Shown piece after piece: positions 51,873 through 60,605 of a stretch of 64,000 nucleotides of DNA (the first letter of the stretch is position 1; the number at the start of each line of letters is the position of its first letter). A program made the translations under genes and the position numbers. The DNA is from CBFGTV01 sp965652145 (lineage in GTDB: Bacteria > Bacillota > Clostridia > Peptostreptococcales > Natronincolaceae): the NCBI GenBank assembly GCA_965652145.1, contig CBFGTV010000001.1, forward strand, positions 1 through 64,000, given 5' to 3'. The notes beneath the pieces were generated by a model, which was not told the DNA's origin, ran no database searches, and saw only the letters and a program-made list of their open reading frames with translations.

Positions 51873-51953
51873 TATAATATAAATACCAGGCACTGGGAAA
51901 TTCAATACCAGCCCGGTATTTTTTACAAACTATTGCCGCTAATACCCTGCGGC
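51873..51953 (+). promoter_or_regulatory. TATAAT box and two hairpins in the leader of the two-component genes
   Basis: TATAAT at 51873-51878; hairpin ATACCAGGC (51883-51891)/GCCCGGTAT (51911-51919) followed by six T, terminator-like; then TGCCGC/GCGGCA (51934-51953). May attenuate read-through into the regulator gene. Confidence 0.4.
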
Positions 51954-52036
51954 ATTTAAATGACGAGAGCTGTATGGAGATTGTAAGTCGGTATAATCTC
52001 AAATTGATTTAGTACAATATGAAAGGGGTGAAGGCC

Positions 52037-52714
52037 ATGGTCGGGACCAATATACTCGTTGTTGAGGATGAAGAAAAGCTGAGAAAGCTAATTGCGGCCT
52101 ATTTAAAGCGTGAAATGGTCAACGTATTTGAAGCCGCCGATGGTGCAATGGCCCTTAAGCTATGGCAGGAAAATGAAATCCATCTGGTAGTACTCGACAT
52201 CATGCTTCCCCAATACGATGGATGGACAATATGTAAAAGGATTCGAGAAACCAGTACAGTACCGATTATAATGCTGACAGCCCGGAGTGAAGAAAGTGAT
52301 AAGCTCTTTGGCTTCGAGCTGGGGGCCGATGACTATATGACTAAGCCCTTTAGTGTTAAGGAGCTTATGGCAAGAATAAAAGCTTTACTAAAACGCAGTC
52401 AGCAGCAAGTATCCCTTGAGTTAATCGAGATGGGCCCCCTTTGTATCGACAAAAAATCCCACCAGGCCTTTTTACATGAAGAAATATTGAGTTTAAGCCC
52501 CAAGGAGTATGATTTACTGATTTACTTTGCCCATCATCCCAATTTGGCCCTATCAAGGGAAAGCCTACTGGATGGTGTATGGGGATACGATTATTATGGA
52601 GACCTGAGAACGGTAGATACCCATGTTAAGCGGCTACGACACAAATTAAAGGATTTCGGAAAAAAAATCGTAACCGTAAGGGGTACAGGATACCGCCTTG
52701 AGGTGAAGGAATGA
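52037..52714 (+). CDS. OmpR/PhoB-family response regulator
   Basis: 225 aa. A receiver domain with acidic pair VVEDEE, phospho-acceptor Asp in VVLDIMLPQYDGW (near 54), Thr in IIMLTARS and Lys in DYMTKPFS; then a winged-helix DNA-binding domain (about 130-225, ending VTVRGTGYRLE). ATG 52037 follows AAAGGGGTGA; ATG 52019 lacks a site. Pairs with the next gene, with a 4-bp overlap. Confidence 0.93.
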   Translation: MVGTNILVVEDEEKLRKLIAAYLKREMVNVFEAADGAMALKLWQENEIHLVVLDIMLPQYDGWTICKRIRETSTVPIIMLTARSEESDKLFGFELGADDYMTKPFSVKELMARIKALLKRSQQQVSLELIEMGPLCIDKKSHQAFLHEEILSLSPKEYDLLIYFAHHPNLALSRESLLDGVWGYDYYGDLRTVDTHVKRLRHKLKDFGKKIVTVRGTGYRLEVKE

Positions 52715-54138
52715 AAAAGAAAAGTATTTTTGTGAGGCTGTTTTCACTCTTTGTGGTGTTTACCGTTATGATTATGGGTGTTCTTTTAATACTTCAAACA
52801 AACTTTTATGGAGAATTTTATCAAAGAAAAAAGATTAATCAAATGGAAAACTATTCAGCTAAAATTAATAGAATGATAAAAGAAGAAGGATTCACCGAGG
52901 AACTTTTTACTGAAATGGAAGAAATGGCAGCCCTAATGAGCGGAAGAATCAGAGTCATGGATTATTGGGGAAGCACCCTCTATCAGGCCGGAAATTTAAT
53001 TGGCTTTGATAGAATGATGGGGTACCCCCGAGAAGCCTGGGAGGCGGCAATGGAGGGCAAGGTTGTTAACTACAAGGTAACAGGCCACATGGGGCAAATG
53101 AGTGAGCTGGCCCTTTTATATCCTGCCGACAACTATATTTTATCCCTGCAAACCCCCCTGGAACCAATCGAGGAATCAGTGTCCATTTCCCGGCAATTTT
53201 CCATCTATATTCTATTAGTAGCCTTGTTTCTGGCCCTGCTTTTGGCAGGAATTTTTTCCAGAACCATCAGTAAGCCATTGGTAAAGCTAAATGCTGTGGC
53301 CACTGAAATGGCCCGCTTAAATTTTGATGTACGATGGGAAGAAGCCCGTAGTGATGAAATAGGGCAACTGGGAGAAACCTTTAATTTTTTAACGGATCAA
53401 TTGAAGGCGGCCTTTGAAAATTTGAAACAAGAGTTAATTCAAGAGAAGAATCTTGATAAGATGAGAAAGCAGTTTGTAGGCAGGGTTTCCCATGAAATGC
53501 AGACCCCCATTGCCTTAATCAGGGGATATACAGAGGCCTTACAGGATGGTATAGCCAATAACGATGAAGAAAAGGAAGCCTATTATCAGATTATTCAGGA
53601 GGAGACCAACAAGATCAGTACCATGGTAAAGGACTTATTGGATCTAAGTCAGCTGGAATCAGGTAATTTTAAAGTTAAGATCAGCCAGTTTGACCTGGGG
53701 GAACGAATCGATCAAATTCTTTCAAAGTTTCAATTAATGAAACGGGAAAAACAGCTTAGATTAGAGGTGGTGGGAATTGATCGGGAATTAATGGTGTTGG
53801 GCGACGAATATCGAATTGAACAGGTATTAAACAACCTGATTCATAATGCAGTAAAATACTGCTATCATAATGCATTGGTTCGGGTAGAGGTAAAGGATCA
53901 AGGTGAAAAAATATGGGTAGGGGTTTTTAACGAAGGAAGGCCCATCCCCCAAGAGGATATGAACTATATATGGGAGAGCTTCTACAAAGGAGAGGAAAGA
54001 CCTGGAACAGGGTTAGGTCTAGCCATTGTCAAAAGTGTGCTGGAGCTGCATCAAAGCAATTTTGGTGTAAGAAATGAAAAGAACGGTGTCTTATTTTATT
54101 TTGATTTAGAAAAAGCAGGAAATTCAGAATCTATATAG
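52711..54138 (+). CDS. Sensor histidine kinase
   Basis: 475 aa. TM1 (about 8-28), an extracytoplasmic sensor domain (29-160), TM2 (165-187), HAMP, HisKA with His in GRVSHEMQTPIALIRGY, and HATPase_c with N box NNLIHNAVKY and G boxes GTGLGLAIVKS. Phosphorylates the upstream regulator. The signal is not deducible. Confidence 0.93.
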   Translation: MKKKSIFVRLFSLFVVFTVMIMGVLLILQTNFYGEFYQRKKINQMENYSAKINRMIKEEGFTEELFTEMEEMAALMSGRIRVMDYWGSTLYQAGNLIGFDRMMGYPREAWEAAMEGKVVNYKVTGHMGQMSELALLYPADNYILSLQTPLEPIEESVSISRQFSIYILLVALFLALLLAGIFSRTISKPLVKLNAVATEMARLNFDVRWEEARSDEIGQLGETFNFLTDQLKAAFENLKQELIQEKNLDKMRKQFVGRVSHEMQTPIALIRGYTEALQDGIANNDEEKEAYYQIIQEETNKISTMVKDLLDLSQLESGNFKVKISQFDLGERIDQILSKFQLMKREKQLRLEVVGIDRELMVLGDEYRIEQVLNNLIHNAVKYCYHNALVRVEVKDQGEKIWVGVFNEGRPIPQEDMNYIWESFYKGEERPGTGLGLAIVKSVLELHQSNFGVRNEKNGVLFYFDLEKAGNSESI

Positions 54139-54230
54139 AAGCAATAATTTGACATGGCTTAAGCAGGCCCAGACTAAGTAGTAGCAGGCAGGCCTGATTA
54201 AGGCAATTAGGAAAGGAATAAGGTAGGGTT

Positions 54231-54890
54231 ATGAAGCCATTTACAAAAATTCTTCGACTAGTCCTAATTCTTGCACTAGCCCTGGGGGTTTATCTTCTTT
54301 TTACAAATGGCCTGGGTGGCCGTTCTGTAGATATAAAAAAGCTGCAAAACCTGGTGGAATCCTTTGGTATGTGGGGGGTAGCGGTATTTGTTATTCTATC
54401 CTCCATTAGACCCTTTCTGTTTATTCCCAGTCCGGTTCTATTTGTACTGGGAGGGGTGCTTTATGGAGGTTTGATAGGAAGTATTCTAAGCCAAGTGGGG
54501 CTTTTGACGGGTGCCTCCCTTTGTCGTTATTTTGCCGGGCGGTTTCAAAAATTTTTTGTCAGGATTATTGGAAAGCATCACAGGGATAAGCTGGAGGAAT
54601 TGGGTGGAGAAAAGGTGGTAAAAAAACTGTTTATGATGAGGGTAACCCCAGGCTTTCCCTTTGACCCCATAAGCTACGGTGCAGGCCTGGCAGGAATTAA
54701 CTACTCTCAATTTTTATTGGGAACGGCTTTGGGAAGTACCCCTAAGGTATTTTTATATACTTTTTTAGGTGACGGTATTGATGAAATATTTTCCATTAAA
54801 ACCCTTGCAGTTTTTATTATTTTAATCCTTTTAGCCTGTCTGCCACTGTTGTTAGATAAAAGACCGGCCGAGTATTTAAACCATAATTAG
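54231..54890 (+). CDS. TVP38/TMEM64 (VTT domain) membrane protein
   Basis: 219 aa, about six membrane helices. The VTT core includes FVILSSIRPFLFIPSPVLFVLGGVLYGGLIGSI and RVTPGFPFDPISYGAGLAGI. DedA-like family, linked to lipid scrambling or membrane homeostasis. Lies 92 bp after the histidine kinase and may belong to its regulon. Confidence 0.85.
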   Translation: MKPFTKILRLVLILALALGVYLLFTNGLGGRSVDIKKLQNLVESFGMWGVAVFVILSSIRPFLFIPSPVLFVLGGVLYGGLIGSILSQVGLLTGASLCRYFAGRFQKFFVRIIGKHHRDKLEELGGEKVVKKLFMMRVTPGFPFDPISYGAGLAGINYSQFLLGTALGSTPKVFLYTFLGDGIDEIFSIKTLAVFIILILLACLPLLLDKRPAEYLNHN

Positions 54891-54919
54891 ATTGTATCAA
54901 AGATACAGTTAAAAAAAAC

Positions 54920-54948
54920 TTGGTATAGGACATTTAATTTGATATAGT
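54920..54948 (+). promoter_or_regulatory. Predicted sigma-A promoter of the hem/cbi operon
   Basis: TTGGTA (54920-54925), a 17-bp spacer, TATAGT (54943-54948), about 39 bp before the riboswitch. Confidence 0.65.
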
Positions 54949-54986
54949 TATAACGAAACAGAAAATAAAAAATATAGATCATTTTT

Positions 54987-55144
54987 AAATAGGTTTAACA
55001 TCAAATCGATGTTATGAAAAAGGGAAGTTGGGTGAAAATCCCACGCGGTCCCGCCGCTGTAAAGAGGAGCTTCTTCTTAGTAACCACTGGGAAACCGGGA
55101 AGGAAGAAGAAGTAATGAATCTGAGCCAGAAGACCTGCCTATTT
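54987..55144 (+). promoter_or_regulatory. Cobalamin (B12) riboswitch
   Basis: The B12 box GCCAGAAGACCTGCC is at 55125-55139. The core GGGAAGTTGGGTGAAAATCC and GCGGTCCCGCCGCTGTA elements are present, and P1 closes AAATAGG (54987) with CCTATTT (55144). Adenosylcobalamin binding should repress the hemA operon. Confidence 0.95.
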
Positions 55145-55205
55145 AACAATAACACCAATTCTACGGGTCATAGAAGGTGTTCTGGTATTAAATGATGAAA
55201 GCATA

Positions 55206-55232
55206 CCCCTTGACCCAGTTCAAGGGGTTTAT
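55206..55232 (+). terminator. Expression-platform terminator of the B12 riboswitch
   Basis: CCCCTTGA (55206-55213) pairs with TCAAGGGG (55220-55227), followed by TTTATT. Likely formed when cobalamin is bound. Confidence 0.6.
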
Positions 55233-55261
55233 TAATGGATAAGAGGAAAAGGTGATTAAAA

Positions 55262-56533
55262 ATGAACTTAGTGGTTTTTGGGGTTACCCACAAAAGCTCT
55301 ACCATTGGCCTTAGAGAGAAGGTGGCTTTTACAAAGTCAAAGCTTGAAAGGGCCTATGAGGCCTTTAATCAGGATCCCTTTATTAAAGAGGCCATTATTA
55401 TTTCAACCTGTAACCGAAGCGAAGTCTTTGCTTTGGTGGCGGATTCCTCACGGGCCTGTGAATATTTCAAAGGCTTTTATCAAGACTTTTTTAAGCTTAC
55501 TGAAATAGAGCTGAAGGGCCAATATCATTTTTTAGACGGAAAATTAGTCGTTACATATTTGTATAATGTCTGCTGCGGCTTCGACTCCCTGGTGCTGGGG
55601 GAAGATCAAATCCTGGGGCAGGTGAAGGAAGCCTACTATTTTGGCATGGAGGAGGGAAGCAGCGGCAAGGTATTAAATAGACTTTTTCTTGAAGCCATTT
55701 CCACCGCCAAGGAGATTAAAGCCAAAACGGGAATATCAAACAATCCCCTGTCTATTAGCACCATTGCAGTGAAACAAATTGAGCGGCAGGTAGGGAGCTT
55801 AACCGATAAGCGGGTGTTGGTAATTGGCTTTGGCAAAATGAGTCGGATTGCCATAGAGAATTTAATAGATAAAAATATTAAGGAAATTTACCTATGCAAC
55901 CGAACCAGGGAAACTGTTGAAAAACTTCAAAAAAGCTATCAACAAATTCAATATTGCCCCTTTGAGGAACGCTACCACCTGATTAACAAGGTAGATGTAA
56001 TTATCAGTGCCACAGGGGCCCCCCATTACGTACTGAGGCAGGAGGCCTTTCAAAAAAGCTATAAAGGCAAAGGCTCATTATGTATAGTGGATATTGCCCT
56101 GCCCCGGGATGTTGAGCCTTCCATAGGCGAAATAAAAGGAGTCACGCTATTTCATATTGATCAATTAAATGAGATTGCAAAGGAGAGCATGGCCTTTCGA
56201 AAGCAATGCGTTGAGGAAGCAGCCCAATCGATTCAAGAGGCCGTGGAGGAATATTGTAATTGGTATCGATGTCTGCCCATCTATTCAAGAATCGAAGCTA
56301 TAAAAAGCTATAGCGACCGGTTAACCCAGGAGGAATTGGAAAGGCTCTTTAAAAAGCTTCCCCATGTGGAGGACCGAGATAAAGGACAAATAGAACAGGT
56401 CGTCAAGAGCCTAATTAAAAAAATCTGGAGAAGGCCGATTCTGCAAATGAAAAATGCCGGTATCGGGGGACGGGGCGAAGAGGTTGCCGCCATTGTAGAC
56501 GAGCTTTTTGATTTCCATAATACCAAAAATTGA
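55262..56533 (+). CDS. hemA: Glutamyl-tRNA reductase
   Basis: 423 aa. VVFGVTHKSS start, catalytic C50 in STCNRSEVF, an NADPH-binding VLVIGFGKMSR Rossmann loop (near 184) and a C-terminal dimerisation helix. Makes glutamate-1-semialdehyde from Glu-tRNA, the first step of C5 tetrapyrrole synthesis. First gene after the cobalamin riboswitch. Confidence 0.96.
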   Translation: MNLVVFGVTHKSSTIGLREKVAFTKSKLERAYEAFNQDPFIKEAIIISTCNRSEVFALVADSSRACEYFKGFYQDFFKLTEIELKGQYHFLDGKLVVTYLYNVCCGFDSLVLGEDQILGQVKEAYYFGMEEGSSGKVLNRLFLEAISTAKEIKAKTGISNNPLSISTIAVKQIERQVGSLTDKRVLVIGFGKMSRIAIENLIDKNIKEIYLCNRTRETVEKLQKSYQQIQYCPFEERYHLINKVDVIISATGAPHYVLRQEAFQKSYKGKGSLCIVDIALPRDVEPSIGEIKGVTLFHIDQLNEIAKESMAFRKQCVEEAAQSIQEAVEEYCNWYRCLPIYSRIEAIKSYSDRLTQEELERLFKKLPHVEDRDKGQIEQVVKSLIKKIWRRPILQMKNAGIGGRGEEVAAIVDELFDFHNTKN

Positions 56534-56546
56534 TGGGGGAATGAAT

Positions 56547-57179
56547 ATGTACTATCCAATCATGCTCCAGCTTGCCGGTCGACGCTGTACCGTTGTGGGG
56601 GGCGGAAGGGTGGCCGAACGAAAAATAAATTCCCTGCTCCAGCATGGAGGCCAGGTGACTGTCATTAGCCCCAAATTGACCCCGCATCTTCTGACCTTAG
56701 CACAAGGGGGTAAAATTCAATGGCAGAAAAGATTCTATGAAAAGGGGCTTTTAAGGGGCAGCGAGCTAATCATTACAGCCACCGATGATCCCTTGGTCAG
56801 TCAAGCCTGCTGTGAGGAAGCCCGGGCCCTGGGCATTATGATTAATGTGGTGGACATGCCGGAAAGGGGAGATTTTATTATACCCGCCATCCACCGGCAA
56901 AACAGCCTTACCTTTGCCGTTTCAACGGAGGGGAAAAGTCCCCTGCTGTCCCGGGCCATTGTTGCCGAATTAGCTCAGCGGTATGGCAAAGACCATGGTC
57001 ATTTAGTGGATATATTGGGAAAGATCCGTGAAAGGGCCCAATTAGAAATAAAAGATTCCGTAAAACGAAAGGAACTATATGAAATTTTAGTACAGGCTGG
57101 TCTTACGGGAACAGCAGACCTCTGGGAAATCTACGAGGCATTTAAATATAAAGAGGGTGAAGAAAATGAGAACCATTAG
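56547..57179 (+). CDS. Precorrin-2 dehydrogenase / sirohydrochlorin ferrochelatase (SirC/CysG-N)
   Basis: 210 aa. NAD-binding CTVVGGGRVAERKINSLL (residue 13 on), then ITATDDP, NVVDMPERGDFIIPA and FAVSTEGKSPLLSRAI, the CysG N-terminal signature. Oxidises precorrin-2 to sirohydrochlorin; iron insertion would give siroheme. ATG 56547 has GGGGGA 6 bases upstream (ATG 56541 is too close). Siroheme could serve the protein at 27609. Confidence 0.9.
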   Translation: MYYPIMLQLAGRRCTVVGGGRVAERKINSLLQHGGQVTVISPKLTPHLLTLAQGGKIQWQKRFYEKGLLRGSELIITATDDPLVSQACCEEARALGIMINVVDMPERGDFIIPAIHRQNSLTFAVSTEGKSPLLSRAIVAELAQRYGKDHGHLVDILGKIRERAQLEIKDSVKRKELYEILVQAGLTGTADLWEIYEAFKYKEGEENENH

Positions 57180-58113
57180 AATTGGCTCCCGGGCCAGTCA
57201 ACTGGCCTTGGCCCAGGCAGCAATTATTGTAGAGCAATTGAGGGAGCATTTTCCGCAGCACCAATATGAAGTCATTAAAATCAAGACCATGGGTGATAAA
57301 ATACTGGACAAAACCCTTGATAAAATAGGTGGTAAGGGCCTGTTTGTCAAAGAAATACAAAATGCGCTCCTTGAAAATCGAATTGACCTGGCTGTCCACA
57401 GTATGAAGGATATGCCGGCCCAAACCCTTGAGCAGCTACATTTGGCAGCCATCCCAAGGCGTGAGGATCCCCGGGATGCCCTGGTGACCAAAAAGAAGGT
57501 TAGCCTGAGACAGCTGGGAGAAGGGGCGGTGATTGGCAGCAGCAGCCTAAGAAGGCAGGCACAGCTATTAAATATACGACCCGACCTTAATATCATCCCC
57601 ATTCGAGGCAATGTAGGGGGACGTCTTGAAAAATTAGAAAACCAGCCAATGGACGGGGTCATTTTGGCCGTTGCCGGGCTGAAACGGTTGGGCCTGGCCC
57701 ATCGAATCGACGAGGCATTTACCCTGTCAGAATTTGTTCCTGCTGTGGGTCAGGGGGCCCTAGGCTGTGAAATACGCCGAAGCGATGAGGAGCTTTATCA
57801 TATGCTTCAAAAAATTAATGATGAGGAAAGCTATCAGGCAGTAATGGCTGAACGGAGCTTTCTGGCCCTAATGGAGGGAGGCTGCCATATTCCCATTGGA
57901 GCCTATGGAGAAAAAATAGGCCACCTACTAAAGCTGACCGCCATGGTAGCCAGCCCCGACGGAGGTCAGGTATTAAAGGAATCAATGGCCGGTGACCTTA
58001 AGGATTACCATCAGCTTGGAAAAAGCCTGGGGGAAAAAATGATTCAACTGGGTGCCCGGAGGCTCTTGGCAGAAATAAAAGTTCCTAAGAACAGGGGGGA
58101 TTATGTTGATTAA
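57166..58113 (+). CDS. hemC: Hydroxymethylbilane synthase
   Basis: 315 aa. MRTIRIGSRASQLALAQA start, HSMKDMP, SSSLRRQAQL and the dipyrromethane-cofactor cysteine C240 in GGCHIPIGAYG. Polymerises four porphobilinogens. ATG 57166 follows GAGGGTGA and overlaps the previous gene by 14 bp. Confidence 0.96.
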   Translation: MRTIRIGSRASQLALAQAAIIVEQLREHFPQHQYEVIKIKTMGDKILDKTLDKIGGKGLFVKEIQNALLENRIDLAVHSMKDMPAQTLEQLHLAAIPRREDPRDALVTKKKVSLRQLGEGAVIGSSSLRRQAQLLNIRPDLNIIPIRGNVGGRLEKLENQPMDGVILAVAGLKRLGLAHRIDEAFTLSEFVPAVGQGALGCEIRRSDEELYHMLQKINDEESYQAVMAERSFLALMEGGCHIPIGAYGEKIGHLLKLTAMVASPDGGQVLKESMAGDLKDYHQLGKSLGEKMIQLGARRLLAEIKVPKNRGDYVD

Positions 58114-59620
58114 GCCCTATGTATATTTAATTGGAGCCGGACCTGGTGATGAAGGGCTGATAACCAAGAAGGGGCTAGACGCCATTAAAAGGGCCGATGT
58201 AATACTCTATGATCGATTAATCAATACGGCCCTGCTAAAGCATAAAAGCCAGGGAGCCCAAACCATTGATGTGGGGAAATCGCCACAAAATCACACCTAT
58301 TCACAGGAGGAAATTAACGAGTTAATCGTAAGCCATGCCCGGGCAGGAAAGATTGTTGCTAGGCTTAAAGGCGGAGACCCCTATGTATTTGGCAGAGGTG
58401 GAGAAGAAGCCCTGGCCCTGAGAGAGGCAGATATTCCCTTTGAAGTGGTGCCGGGTATTACTTCAGCCATTGGGGCCTTGAATTATGGGGGCATTCCAGT
58501 GACCCATCGAAATGTAAGCACCTCCTTCCATGTCATTACAGGCCATGAAAACCCCCTTAAAGAGGCCCCTTCGGTGGATTATGAAGCCCTGGCAAGACTA
58601 AAGGGAACCCTGATATTTCTAATGGGGATGGGAAATTTAAAGGAAATTACTCAAAGGCTGCTAGATCATGGGAAGCCCGGCAGTACCCCTGTGGCCCTGG
58701 TTCACCGGGGAACCACCGCAAGGCAGCGGGTGGTTACCGGTACCCTTCAAACCATTGAAGCCCTTGCAGAAGCAGAAAAGCTCCAATCTCCTGCAATCAT
58801 CGTGGTGGGAGAGGTGGTCAAGCTCAGGGACAAGCTAAGCTGGTATGAAAAAATGCCCCTCTACGGAAAACGAATGATGGTGACCAGAAGCCGTCAGCAG
58901 GCCAGCGTGTTAACAGAGCAATTAAAAGAGCTGGGGGCAGAGGTTATAGAGTTTCCCACCATTGAGCTAAACCTAAATCCTGATGTGGCCATGGTCGATC
59001 AACAAATAAGAGAAGCAGAAGATGCCGATCATTTAGTTTTTACCAGTACCAATGGAGTTAATTACTTTTTTCAGAGGCTACGGGCCATAGGGCTGGATAT
59101 TAGGCGGCTGTCGGGCTGTCAGGTGTCGGCCATTGGCAGTGCCACAGCCGAAGCCCTTGAAGAAAAGGGGATTGTGGTGAATCAACTGCCAGAAACCTTT
59201 ACAGCCGAGGGGATGCTAAAGGCCCTGGAGGGGATTATTACGCCCGGGGCCAGGGTATGCCTGCCCCAGGCAGAGATTGCCAGGAAAAGCCTGACGGAAG
59301 GGCTAAGGGCCCTGGGGGCCAGGGTGCAGCAGATTCCCTTATATGTGACCGACATACCCGAAGAAAATCGGCAGACCCTGATCAATACCCTAAGGGAGGG
59401 GCTTGACATCATAACCTTTACCAGTGGTTCAACCGTCAGAAATCTGATTAAAATACTGGGAGAAGAAAATAAAGAGCTGCTTCAATCCATTACCAAAGCA
59501 GCCATAGGGCCAGTTACAGCCAAGGCCCTGGAGGAATTTAACCTAAGGGCAGACATACAGGCCAGGGTACATACAACCCAAGGCTTGGTAGAAGAAATTT
59601 TGAAGAGGCAGGGGGTATAA
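58103..59620 (+). CDS. cobA-hemD: Fused uroporphyrinogen-III methyltransferase and uroporphyrinogen-III synthase
   Basis: 505 aa. Residues 1-245 are CobA/SUMT (VYLIGAGPGDEGLITKKG, RLKGGDPYVFGRGGEE, VVPGITSAIG). Residues 250-505 are HemD (MMVTRSRQQASVL, FTSTNGVNYFF, ITFTSGSTVRNL). Cyclises hydroxymethylbilane and then methylates to precorrin-2. The fusion is known in Clostridia. Overlaps hemC by 11 bp. Confidence 0.95.
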   Translation: MLIKPYVYLIGAGPGDEGLITKKGLDAIKRADVILYDRLINTALLKHKSQGAQTIDVGKSPQNHTYSQEEINELIVSHARAGKIVARLKGGDPYVFGRGGEEALALREADIPFEVVPGITSAIGALNYGGIPVTHRNVSTSFHVITGHENPLKEAPSVDYEALARLKGTLIFLMGMGNLKEITQRLLDHGKPGSTPVALVHRGTTARQRVVTGTLQTIEALAEAEKLQSPAIIVVGEVVKLRDKLSWYEKMPLYGKRMMVTRSRQQASVLTEQLKELGAEVIEFPTIELNLNPDVAMVDQQIREAEDADHLVFTSTNGVNYFFQRLRAIGLDIRRLSGCQVSAIGSATAEALEEKGIVVNQLPETFTAEGMLKALEGIITPGARVCLPQAEIARKSLTEGLRALGARVQQIPLYVTDIPEENRQTLINTLREGLDIITFTSGSTVRNLIKILGEENKELLQSITKAAIGPVTAKALEEFNLRADIQARVHTTQGLVEEILKRQGV

Positions 59621-59624
59621 TCAT

Positions 59625-60605
59625 ATGGAGCTGTTGAAAAGGCAAAGAAGGCTTAGAAGAACCCAGGGTCTTAGGAACATGGTTCAGGAAACCCGGGTCA
59701 ATCTATCCGATTTAATTTATCCATTATTTGTTGTCCATGGAAAGGGAATAAAAAAAGAAATTCCTGCCCTTCCGGGCCAATTTCACCTTTCAGTGGATGA
59801 ATTGTTAATAGAGCTGAAAGACGTTATCCGGCTGGGAATTCAATCGGTTATTCTTTTTGGAATACCGGCTGAAAAGGATGAATGGGCCCAAGAGGCCTAT
59901 CATACCGACGGAATAGTACAGCAGGCCATAAGGGCTGTAAAGGCTGAATATCCTGAATTGACGGTTATCACCGACGTATGTGTCTGCCAATATACCAGCC
60001 ATGGTCATTGCGGGGTGGTCAAGGGAAATGAAATAGATAACGATGAAAGCCTTGAGCTGATTGCCAAAACTGCCCTGTCCCATGCCCAGGCAGGGGCCGA
60101 TATGGTGGCCCCTTCAGACATGATGGATGGCAGAGTTTTAAAGATCCGATCAATTTTAGATCAAAATGGCTACAGCCATATCCCTATCATGAGCTATAGC
60201 GTTAAATATGCTTCCTCCTTTTACGGTCCCTTTCGCAGTGCGGCGGGCTCCAGCCCCCAGTTTGGCGATAGAAGGTCATATCAGATGAATCCTGCCAATG
60301 GGCGAGAGGCCCTGGTAGAAGCTGCTTTAGATATAGAGGAGGGGGCTGACATCTTAATGGTAAAGCCTGCCCTGGCCTATTTGGATGTAATCAAGTCCCT
60401 CAAGGATCAGTTTCACCTGCCCGTAGCGGCCTACCATGTCAGCGGAGAATATGCCATGATTAAGCTGGCGGCCAGGGAGGGTATTTTAGATGGGGAAGGC
60501 GCCATGGTAGAAGCCCTTACCAGCATTAAACGGGCAGGGGCCGATTTAATATTAACCTACTTTGCCAAGGAAATGGCAGAATGGATTAGGAGGAGTCTTC
60601 CATGA
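59625..60605 (+). CDS. hemB: Porphobilinogen synthase (delta-aminolevulinate dehydratase)
   Basis: 326 aa. The zinc cysteines lie in VCVCQYTSHGHCG, the first active-site Lys in SYSVKYASSFYGPFR, and the Schiff-base Lys in MVKPALAYLD. Condenses two 5-aminolevulinates. Four bp after cobA-hemD; overlaps hemL by 4 bp. Confidence 0.96.
   Translation: MELLKRQRRLRRTQGLRNMVQETRVNLSDLIYPLFVVHGKGIKKEIPALPGQFHLSVDELLIELKDVIRLGIQSVILFGIPAEKDEWAQEAYHTDGIVQQAIRAVKAEYPELTVITDVCVCQYTSHGHCGVVKGNEIDNDESLELIAKTALSHAQAGADMVAPSDMMDGRVLKIRSILDQNGYSHIPIMSYSVKYASSFYGPFRSAAGSSPQFGDRRSYQMNPANGREALVEAALDIEEGADILMVKPALAYLDVIKSLKDQFHLPVAAYHVSGEYAMIKLAAREGILDGEGAMVEALTSIKRAGADLILTYFAKEMAEWIRRSLP

Noticed and set aside
57198..57662. 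154-codon antisense frame inside hemC
   Set aside because: Mirror of the hemC codon pattern; no family features.
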